Shown: piece by piece, positions 1-9,294 of the stretch | How the letters are laid out: every line of letters starts with the position of its first letter | How positions within the stretch are numbered: position 1 is the stretch's first letter | Assembly: GCA_029862935.1 (NCBI GenBank) | Contig: JAOTWK010000008.1 | Coordinates: 1-31,311, forward strand | Origin: Gemmatimonadota bacterium | Lineage (GTDB): Bacteria; Gemmatimonadota; Gemmatimonadetes; Gemmatimonadales; GWC2-71-9 | Reading direction: 5' to 3' | Length of the DNA: 31,311 nt | Translations under genes and position numbers: made by a program | Notes under the pieces: model-generated | Told to the model about the DNA's origin: nothing | Database searches by the model: none | What the model saw: the letters and a program-made list of their open reading frames with translations, nothing else

Positions 1-1216
1 CCCAGCCGATCGCGGGAAACAAGAACCATGGGGTTTCGAGTCCCGGCGCCACGATGTTGAGCAGCAACAGCCCCCCGTTCACCGAGACATAGGACGCAAA
101 GTTCGCGCGGAACTTCCGCACGATCCCTGGCTCACCTCCTTGTTTCTTGGCATCCGGGGACTGCTTTTCACGCCGCTGCACGTCCCGGCGGCGTGCTCCG
201 ACGGCGCGCGCTCCGCGACGGGAGGGTGGCCGCTTCCCTTCCTCGAACCAATCCCACCAGTCCGCATCCTGGCGTTGCCGTGGCCGCTGCGGCGCTGCGG
301 CCGCGCTCGGTGCCTTGGGCCGTCGGGACAGGGGAGACCGGGGACGATAGGGACCGGAGCTCCGGCTCTCGAGTGCCCGGCGGAGCGCGTCGGCGGTGGG
401 CCAGCGGTCGTCGGCTTCCTTCTCGAGGCAGCGAATGACGGTGCTTGCCAACTCCTGGGGGCAGTCGGGGCGGGCATCCGTGATGCTTGGGACTGGTTGC
501 GTGACCTGCTTCAGGAGAATTCCGGCAACGGTCGGTGCCTTGAACGGCACCTCGCCGGTCAGCATCTCGTAGGCCACGACCCCAAGCGAGTAGATGTCAC
601 TGCGCGCATCGATCTCACGCTCGCCGGAGGCCTGTTCGGGACTCATGTACGCAGGCGTGCCGATGGCCATACCCGTACCAGTGAGCGTGCCGCCGCTCGC
701 GTCGGACAGTGCCTTGGCGATTCCGAAGTCAGTGACCATCACTCGCCGACGCGTGCCCTCGAGCAGCACGTTGTCCGGCTTGATGTCGCGGTGGATGACG
801 CTCATCGCGTGCGCCATGCCGAGCGCGTCCGCGGTTTCCTTCATGATGCGGCGCGCCTCTTCTGCGGGAAGTCGCTCGCGTCGGCGTAGCCGTGCCGCCA
901 GCGATTCACCATCGACGAAACCCATGACGAAATACACGAGCCCGCCTTCTTCGCCGACCGCGTGAATGGGCACGATGTGCGGATGGGACAAACGGGCGGC
1001 CGTTTGCGCCTCGCGAATGAAGCGCTTCCTGATCTCTTCGCGAAACGCCAACTCGGGCGGCAACACCTTGATGGCAACACGTCGCCTCAGCTTGAGGTCG
1101 CGTGCGCTGAACACGATACCCATGCCACCCCGTCCGATTTCCCCTTCGAGGTGATAGGAGTCCGTAAGAACGTCCGCCAGACGGGCTGCTAGAGGTCCCG
1201 GTGTCGCTTCATCCAT
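1..1216 (-). CDS. Serine/threonine protein kinase with C-terminal 2TM-like segment (3' end outside window)
   Basis: This is a Hanks-type Ser/Thr kinase that phosphorylates proteins and is probably anchored in the cytoplasmic membrane. Reading from the ATG at 1216, 405 codons are visible and the frame runs off the window. Visible motifs are the glycine loop GRGGMGIV (28-35), VAIK lysine K50, helix C glutamate E69, catalytic loop HRDIKPDN (142-149), DFG (163-165) and SPE in place of APE (192-194). A proline/arginine-rich linker (about 285-365) leads to a segment starting FRANFASYVSVNGG, which resembles the 2TM domain often found at the end of such kinases. An SD-like GGAG lies about 10 nt before the ATG. 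A second ATG 4 nt downstream is out of frame. Regulation and substrates cannot be read from the sequence. The kinase assignment is firm; the 2TM call is tentative because the segment is cut. Confidence 0.95.
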   Translation of the reverse strand, partial: MDEATPGPLAARLADVLTDSYHLEGEIGRGGMGIVFSARDLKLRRRVAIKVLPPELAFREEIRKRFIREAQTAARLSHPHIVPIHAVGEEGGLVYFVMGFVDGESLAARLRRRERLPAEEARRIMKETADALGMAHAMSVIHRDIKPDNVLLEGTRRRVMVTDFGIAKALSDASGGTLTGTGMAIGTPAYMSPEQASGEREIDARSDIYSLGVVAYEMLTGEVPFKAPTVAGILLKQVTQPVPSITDARPDCPQELASTVIRCLEKEADDRWPTADALRRALESRSSGPYRPRSPLSRRPKAPSAAAAPQRPRQRQDADWWDWFEEGKRPPSRRGARAVGARRRDVQRREKQSPDAKKQGGEPGIVRKFRANFASYVSVNGGLLLLNIVAPGLETPWFLFPAIGW

Positions 1217-1300
1217 GTAGCATATGCTCCAGACCGGGGGTAGATTAACGTACCCCAAATAGCGGGGCAACCTACGTCCGACTCCGAACTGAAGGCGGCA

Positions 1301-1546
1301 ATGCGCTGGGTGACGGATGACGCGGGACGCCGCTGGTCGGTTGAACGAGTAGGCCGGACCTCGGGGCTGGTCCCGACGAAGAAACTCAAGAAGGCATTTT
1401 CCGAGCCAGCCGACATCGTCCGCTTCGAGTGTGTGACGGATCGGTCGGAACCGGCGCGCGAGGTACAGGCCCGCGCCGGGTTGCTGGAGCAGCTCACGGA
1501 CTCGGAGTTGCGTGCCCTTCTCAACGTCGCCCCACGCGCGCCCTGA
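1301..1546 (+). CDS. Small conserved-looking hypothetical protein (81 aa)
   Basis: I do not recognise this family. The 81-residue product starts MRWVTDDAGRRWSVERVG and is rich in charged residues, with no signal peptide or membrane segment. It looks cytoplasmic and has a helical C-terminal half (EVQARAGLLEQLTDSELRALL). The ATG at 1301 is preceded by GAAGGCGG, a passable ribosome site; no other ATG or GTG lies between it and the upstream in-frame stop. The gene is divergent from the kinase, so the 84-bp gap between them probably holds promoters for both. The residue composition looks like a real protein rather than a shadow frame, and no better frame competes here. The function is unknown. Confidence 0.55.
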   Translation: MRWVTDDAGRRWSVERVGRTSGLVPTKKLKKAFSEPADIVRFECVTDRSEPAREVQARAGLLEQLTDSELRALLNVAPRAP

Positions 1547-1617
1547 CCTCGCCGTCACACCTCGGTATGACCGCGTGACAGGAATCAAACGCCTCACGAC
1601 AACTTCCCTAGGAACAT

Positions 1618-1634
1618 CACTCTGGATCCGAGTG
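1618..1634. promoter_or_regulatory. CACTC-N7-GAGTG inverted repeat upstream of lon (CIRCE-like, weak)
   Basis: A short inverted repeat CACTC/GAGTG with a 7-nt centre lies about 60 bp before the lon start. It shares the core of the HrcA operator CIRCE (known consensus TTAGCACTC-N9-GAGTGCTAA) but lacks the outer bases and has the wrong spacer, so HrcA control of lon is only a guess. Confidence 0.25.
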
Positions 1635-1695
1635 TTGAACTCACGGAGAGGGCATCAGCTTCGCGTCACACGCTGCCCGTGAACCCGGACGACAC

Positions 1696-4185
<2,490 letters not shown>

Positions 4186-4192
4186 GCGCCGA

Positions 4193-4780
4193 TCACCAAG
4201 CGAGCGTCTTCAGCAGCGCTTCGAGCGCGGTCTGGATCGCCCCAGTCCGGCTCGCGGCGTCTGATTCCCTCTCCAACACCGGCACCAGGCTCAGGTGGCC
4301 CAGCACTAACACGACTGCGTGCTCGGCCACGCGGGCTGGATCCACGTCGTCGCGGACATAGCCCAGCCCCTGCCCTTTCGAAATGTCGGTCTTGATCTGG
4401 ATGAGAAGCTGCCCCACGGCCTTCTTGGCGGCAGCTCCCTGATCCCCGGAGTCCTGGATTCCCCGAATCAGCAAACGCGTCTCCCTGGGGTGACTTGCAA
4501 GCGCGTCCAGCACGGTTCGCAGGCGGAGACGGACCTGCTCGATCGGATGCTTCTGAGCGCTGCCCGCACCCTCCGCGGACCCGAGCCGCGTGGCGGCGTT
4601 CTGAAGGACCGCTTCATACAGCTTGGCCTTCGAGCCGAAGTAGTAGTAGAGGAGTTGTTTGTTCGCCTCGGCTCGCTTGGCGATCCGATCTGTTCTCCCA
4701 CCATGAAACCCGAACTCAGCGAATTCCTCGAGCGCTGCACGAGCAATACGTTGCCGAGTTTCAGGGTCCGAACGCACCAT
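4193..4780 (-). CDS. TetR/AcrR family transcriptional regulator
   Basis: This 195-residue DNA-binding repressor has the usual TetR layout. The N-terminal helix-turn-helix runs RQRIARAALEEFAEFGFHGG...TDRIAKRAEANKQLLYYYFGSK (about 8-52), with the characteristic YYYFGSK end of the recognition helix. The rest is a helical ligand-binding and dimerisation domain. Its ligand and targets are unknown. A 12-bp palindrome lies 10 bp upstream of its ATG and is a likely autoregulatory operator. It follows the TrmB-type gene on the same strand after 66 bp, so the two could be co-transcribed or separately controlled. It converges on lon. Confidence 0.92.
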   Translation of the reverse strand: MVRSDPETRQRIARAALEEFAEFGFHGGRTDRIAKRAEANKQLLYYYFGSKAKLYEAVLQNAATRLGSAEGAGSAQKHPIEQVRLRLRTVLDALASHPRETRLLIRGIQDSGDQGAAAKKAVGQLLIQIKTDISKGQGLGYVRDDVDPARVAEHAVVLVLGHLSLVPVLERESDAASRTGAIQTALEALLKTLAW

Positions 4781-4790
4781 GCTTGCTCAA

Positions 4791-4802
4791 CCAACCGGTT
4801 GG
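4791..4802. promoter_or_regulatory. Palindromic operator candidate for the adjacent TetR gene
   Basis: CCAACCGGTTGG is a perfect 12-bp palindrome; with one mismatch pair it extends to 18 bp (4788-4805). It sits 10 bp before the TetR start codon. Palindromes of this size next to their own gene are typical TetR-family operators, so autorepression is inferred. Confidence 0.5.
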
Positions 4803-4846
4803 ATGCAAATCAGAACATGATTGCTTTGGCCTTCTATTTCAAGGTC

Positions 4847-5551
4847 TTAGGTCGATATCGCGTGAATGGTGGCCTGAGCGGCACCGACAATGGTTGGGTC
4901 TGATGACCACAGGCCCATCAGCCGATCCTCGACGATTCGCCCAATGCCTGCGGCTGATCCGGTGGTGAGAATCGCGACAGGACTGCCAAAATGTCTTACG
5001 GCACGCTCGACCGGAATCTCGCCCGCAACCGGAATTGGGAAGGATTGGGTAGCGTCGCCCAGCATCCAGATTTGAGTCTCGGCTCCATCGGCGGCCCGCT
5101 TTCTCCAGATCGGGACCAGGGCGGAAAGTACGGTCGCGGGCGCCAGGCAAGCCACGCGACCTGGTTCGCGGGTGGTGGTTCGGAGGGCGATGGCATAGAG
5201 CTCGCGTTCGCCGCTGAACGTGATGGTCGCCTCCTTCCCGCCCCGTCCCCGGGACGCCATCTGTTGCTCGAGGACGTCCAGCTTTCCCTCCTCGGCCTTC
5301 GCGATCTTGGCGAGGAGGGTGTCAGGCCGAATCGCCCGATATACCTGGGGATCCTCGCCCTCGACCGATGCGGCCCCTTTTGCCACCAGACCACGCAATG
5401 CCTGGTAGCTGTTAGCTCGAGCGATTCCCAACACCCCTGCCAGCCCATAGCCCGAGGACGGACCGTTTTCAAGAAGGCCCTCATACGCTGCTGATTCCGT
5501 TGGCGTAAAGCCAAACGGCGTGAGATCGACGTCCTGTTTAGGAGTAGTCAT
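4847..5551 (-). CDS. TrmB-type transcriptional regulator
   Basis: The 234-residue product has an N-terminal winged helix (about 10-75; FGFTPTESAAYEGLLENG, then GIARANSYQALRGLVAKGA) characteristic of the TrmB/sugar-specific regulator family. A short linker helix (about 78-100) and a C-terminal sensor-like domain follow. The C-terminal half resembles a TrmB effector domain only weakly, so the ligand cannot be named; sugars are the usual ligands in the family. The ATG is preceded by AAGAAG at SD distance. Transcription runs leftward toward the TetR gene 66 bp downstream. Nothing in the window is an obvious target, such as a sugar ABC transporter. Confidence 0.8.
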   Translation of the reverse strand: MTTPKQDVDLTPFGFTPTESAAYEGLLENGPSSGYGLAGVLGIARANSYQALRGLVAKGAASVEGEDPQVYRAIRPDTLLAKIAKAEEGKLDVLEQQMASRGRGGKEATITFSGERELYAIALRTTTREPGRVACLAPATVLSALVPIWRKRAADGAETQIWMLGDATQSFPIPVAGEIPVERAVRHFGSPVAILTTGSAAGIGRIVEDRLMGLWSSDPTIVGAAQATIHAIST

Positions 5552-6379
5552 TGCTACTTCTTAAAATACCGTTCCCGAGGTCGTTTTGCCAGCGATCGGA
5601 GCCCGGACCAACGTCTGATCGAGGGACTCCGATGGAGGGAGGGTGGCCGCCAGTTAGGCCACGCCGCTGCGTGTATCTGTCCCTCAAGACTACAGAGGCT
5701 CATTGGCCGGCGGATCAGGCCAGCCCGGGCGGCCTGATGACACGGGGATGGGGGTGCGAGCCTGGGACTGTCGTGGGAACGGTGGAGGGACAAAGGCTCT
5801 GCGGAAAGCGTTAAAACCGATAGCGGTATCGCAATACAGTCACAAGAGTATCATGTCACCATTATTATACTGTCGCGTTGCTGTCGCACGTTGGTTGATT
5901 AGCGGAGTGCTCGGCTGGTCTCGAGGGAGCTGTGCGGGAACGCCAGCGCCGGACGGTGGGGTCACGCAGCTGTCTGCCTGAGGGCCACGGCGCCGGAGCA
6001 GACGAGTCAGATTGTGGGTGTGCGTTGCGGATCAATTCGGTCTAACTTCGGGCCCGGAAGCCTCTTCGTAGGCTGTGTTTATAGGAGTAGCACACACTAC
6101 TACGTTTCATGTCACCGGTATGGAACGGTTCGAGTAATGGTTGGGTGCCGTTCGGAGGACGGATCGAGTATCGGGGATGCTCGAGGAGGAGTGGCTGGGG
6201 TGTGTTCGGCGGCGCGCGGGACGGTGACGAGCGAGCGAGGCGGGGTCACCCCTGAGTCGTCGGCCGTCCCAATCCGCCTGACGCAGCTGCAGAAAAAGAG
6301 GGGAATTGCCCATCAGTATCGTGTTACTGTCGCGAAACTGATATGATCGTGTGCCGGAGAATTTGCCGTTTCGCGGTTA
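5552..6379. other. 828-bp stretch without a credible gene
   Basis: No reading frame here has convincing protein character; the longest open stretch (6014-6346 on plus) has an implausible composition. The stretch is locally more AT-rich than its neighbours. It contains related short motifs: AGTATCATGTCACC near 5847 and AGTATCGTGTTACT near 6315, and ACTGTCGCG near 5869 and near 6325. It must hold the promoter of the TrmB gene at its left end. It may be decayed sequence, since both genes to its right are damaged. Confidence 0.5.
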
Positions 6380-7564
6380 TCAGACGAAGTCGAGGTGCCA
6401 GCCGGCGAGCTTTGCGATGAAGGCCAGCCGGAAGGTGACGTCAGCTTGCCGTTGTGCCATGGTCTTGCTGTCGAGCTCCAACGGGAACGCGAAATCCGCC
6501 ACCTTGGACGTGCTTTTGGGGATGCTCCTCAGGTTCTTGGGGTTCCAGATACCCTGGTCATCGCATTCACGAAGCAGACGGGCGAGAATCCGCTGCGCGG
6601 TTGCCGAGGCCTCCAGCATGCCGAGGCGGACAAGAAGCTCGATCCAATGCAAGGCGAATGGGAGATCCTTAGGATTGCCACTGCTGTCTGCCTTCAGAGG
6701 GTCGCCAAGAAAATGAAATTGTGGTTTGATGATCTTGCGACCAACCTGGATCACGTAAGTGCGTTTCGTTTCGGGCTTTCCGAGAAAATTGCCCAATCGC
6801 TCCGCAAAGCCGGCTCGTTCCCGCTGCAAATTCGGCAGGTAGGCGATGACGGCGACCGAGAAGAGGGTCGGCGGATGCGCGCCAGGGTGCAAAATGTTGC
6901 GTGATGCCTTGCGTACGACGGGCTTCTCGGCTAGCTCGCTCCGCAGGAACTGCGAGACATTGGAGGCGATTCGGTGCGCTGACCCGCGAACGCGGGGGTC
7001 GTTGAAGTGGCCTCCCTGGGCGAGCGCCGCGGTTGCGGCTTCGCGAAACAGGTCGCGGGCCCAGATGCCCAGGTCCGCATTGGTCTTGGCCGCCTTCTGG
7101 TACTCGAACAGCAAGGATGCCGAATCGTCTCGAGACAGTAGGCGAAACAAGACCCGATCTGCGAGCCGGAAGGGCCGCTGATCGGCTGGAACGCCGAGCT
7201 CGACAAGGTGACGGTATTGTGCCACCGTCCCGACATCTTTGATCCCCTGGGCCTTCGATGGCGACAGACCCAGCATGTTGGCAGCCCACACCCCAGTCGG
7301 TCTCTGCTTCTTGATTGACTGCGTAACGCTCTTGTAATCAAGAACTTCCGCCAGAAGGGCCGCACGATCCTCAGGGCTGGCGGCTCCTGGGGGCAGGATG
7401 TCGTTGACCGTCCGCCAGCGCAGTGGGGCGCAGGCGTGCTCGCGTAACCAAGTGACCGGAACCCGGTGGCTCGTTGGCAGTTCCAGCGGTTCAACTCCAA
7501 GAAAGGGCCGAATGTGGCGCGGGAAATTAGCTATTTCCCCGGCGTTCGGCCAGAGGGATTTTTG
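6380..7564 (-). pseudogene. Helical-toroid-like hypothetical protein, apparently lacking its 5' end
   Basis: About 394 codons are open and protein-like up to the stop at 6380. The motif VTWLREHACAPLRWRTVNDIL near the start resembles the WLLE...VRYRTL repeats of alpha/alpha-toroid proteins (prenyltransferase-like). Near the end, LARLLRECDDQGIWNPKN...RQADVTFRLAFIAKLAGW resembles the matching C-terminal repeat. The function is unknown. The frame stays open to 7921, but beyond about 7565 it lies antisense-free inside the M28 peptidase remnant in another frame, and that part has shadow-like composition. No ATG, GTG or TTG is found between the peptidase stop and the first conserved motif. The gene is therefore either 5'-truncated or uses a rare start such as CTG or ATT. 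I favour truncation, given the damaged neighbour. Confidence 0.55.
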
Positions 7565-7565
7565 G

Positions 7566-8313
7566 CTATCGGCGGTCCGTCGAGCGACCGGAGTCCCGAA
7601 GGCGCCGAATCCGCTGCTGCTCTCCCGCCGCCTTGAATTCGGAACTGGGCGTCCAGGACGGGAATGCATCGGTGGTGCCGAGCATCCAGCTGAGCCGGAC
7701 GGCGAGCCGCACCTGCTGTAAGAGACCGCCAAAGACGAAATCTGCAGTGAATTCGTCCGATGCGCGGTGGTAGCGGCTAATAAGGTATTGTCGTTCCTGT
7801 TCGGGTCCCCAGCCTGAGGCTCGATCGAGGAACTGCGATCCTTGCTGCAGTGCCAGCACCGGAACTCCCGATTGTGCAAACGGCAGATGGTCGGCCCGAT
7901 AGAAGAAGGCGGTGCCATCACGGCTCTCAGGCAACGGCCTCATGTGCTCCCGCTCCGCCGCGGCCGTCGCGAACCGCTCGAGTTCAGATTGCGCCGCACC
8001 GAGCATGATCACGTCTGACGTGGATCCCCACACATTTCCCCGATCCAGATTCACGACAGCGGCGACCTGATGAAGCGGTACCGGTGGGTTCTCGACGAAC
8101 GCCTGCCCTGCCGAGCCCGCGGCCCAGCAACAGGTCGTGTGATAAGAACCGCACGTGCGATCGCAGCGCCGCTTCAGTGGGTGAGCGTAACGCCCGCTCC
8201 ATGGCGGCGCCCTGATCCGGCGTCACCTGCGAGAACGATGCGCTCGGCATCGCAAGTCCAAACCCGATCAGCGCACACGCAAACGCCGCCCAACTTCTGG
8301 ATCGGTGATTCAC
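7566..8313 (-). pseudogene. M28 family metallopeptidase remnant with internal deletion and frameshift
   Basis: The N-terminal part (GTG at 8313) encodes a signal peptide (MNHRSRSWAAFACALIGFGLAMPSASFSQ after start conversion, split here as about residues 1-29) and the typical start of the mature domain, ALRSHVRFLSHDLLLGRGLG. Around 8115-8135 the frame breaks. A second frame then gives AGQAFVENPPVPLHQVAAVVNLD and the C-terminal half of the family, including the RYHRASDEF region. The middle, about 200-250 residues with most zinc ligands, is missing. The joint looks like a deletion between similar glycine-rich stretches. The GTG overlaps the stop of the upstream lipoprotein gene (GTGA), so the intact ancestor was translationally coupled. 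It cannot encode an active peptidase. Confidence 0.82.
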
Positions 8314-9239
8314 GGAATGGGACAGCGCGCGCGTGAAATCGTCGCGGGTCGACCGAACGCTGCCTCACTGGTCAACACGAGCGTACTATCGTCGAGGAAG
8401 TCCACGGCCTCTCCTTGCGGTTGTTCACGCATCCCGAGCCAGCATGTGCTGGCCTTGGTGGGCTGCTCCGCGCTGTCGAGACGGTAGAAGATGAGTTCGG
8501 TGTAGGTCCGGAGCACCAAGAGTGTCCCGTCAGGCGAGACGGCGGCACCGGTGACCTGACGTCCGAATGAGCGTGGCACGATGTCGAGGGTGCGCTCGCG
8601 ACCAACCGTCAATGAATCCTCGAGGAGTGCAGTGCGCGGAATCCGGTAGAGGGAAACCGGTCCCGACCGGCCCTTGGTGATCAGGAGTAGGGTTCCTGAC
8701 GGCGTGACGGCAAGCGCTTCTACGTCTCGCGGGCCCTCGCGGTAACGAACCCGGATTCTCCGCGCCTGGACGGAGGAGGGAAGCAACGCCGCTGAGTCCG
8801 GCCCCGTGTCAGGCTCCCGGAGGACAAAGAGATCGACGGCCGCACGCGTCTCGAAGTTGTCTCCGACATCCCCGATGAAGAGGCACGCGCTGTCGGCATC
8901 GGGGCAAAGTCCGAGGGCCAGGTCTTCCCAATCCACTGCCGTCGCACCACGAACGTGAACCATCCCGCGGTCCGCACCCCTGAGATCAGTCGCGTACAAG
9001 ACCGGGTCGTCGCCCGAATCGTTGTGGGTCCACAATGTGCCATTCAGCCTCCGGCTCACAGCAATCCCGGAGGTCTCGGACAGCCGGGGTGACGCGAGTA
9101 TGCCGGTGATCTCGAACAACGACGGTCGGATCACCTGTGCTGGCATATCCGCAGGTTCGCACCCGGCCAGCCAGACAGCGGTGAAGAATCCCGCCGCGAT
9201 CCGGCGAGCACACACGCGTGGGTCGTTGCTCATCGCCAT
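8310..9239 (-). CDS. Predicted lipoprotein with beta-propeller-like repeats
   Basis: I recognise no named family. The product (309 aa from the ATG at 9239; a second ATG lies at 9233) has a lipoprotein signal: a basic start, hydrophobic AAGFFTAVWLAGC with the lipobox cysteine at about residue 27, then EPADMPAQ. The mature part has repeated beta-strand-rich units such as ETSGIAVS...LWTHNDSGDDP, DWEDLALG, GPRDVEALAVTPSGTLLLITKG and VTGAAVSPDGTLLVLRTY, which suggest a beta-propeller exposed to the periplasm. Starts upstream of 9239 would overlap the divergent aconitase gene and look like shadow. It ends in a GTGA overlap with the M28 remnant. A 55-bp gap to the aconitase gene must carry both divergent promoters. 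Confidence 0.75.
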   Translation of the reverse strand: MAMSNDPRVCARRIAAGFFTAVWLAGCEPADMPAQVIRPSLFEITGILASPRLSETSGIAVSRRLNGTLWTHNDSGDDPVLYATDLRGADRGMVHVRGATAVDWEDLALGLCPDADSACLFIGDVGDNFETRAAVDLFVLREPDTGPDSAALLPSSVQARRIRVRYREGPRDVEALAVTPSGTLLLITKGRSGPVSLYRIPRTALLEDSLTVGRERTLDIVPRSFGRQVTGAAVSPDGTLLVLRTYTELIFYRLDSAEQPTKASTCWLGMREQPQGEAVDFLDDSTLVLTSEAAFGRPATISRARCPIP

Positions 9240-9294
9240 GAAGTGTAGTCGCCCGCTTGCCTCGCCGGAACGTACCCGGCAACTTTCGGCCTCC

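Noticed and set aside
140..889. Long plus-strand open frame opposite the kinase gene
   Set aside because: Antisense shadow of the kinase codons; arginine/alanine-rich with no domain, while the minus strand shows all kinase motifs.
5551..5981. Two overlapping plus-strand frames next to the TrmB gene
   Set aside because: They cover the TrmB promoter region, have low-complexity proline/glycine/arginine content and no family resemblance.
6014..6346. 110-codon plus-strand frame in the large gap
   Set aside because: Implausible composition, no SD, no recognisable motif; left as part of the non-coding stretch.
7565..7921. N-terminal extension of the toroid-like frame to the ATG at 7921
   Set aside because: It lies within the M28 peptidase C-terminal coding sequence in another frame and has no protein-like character.
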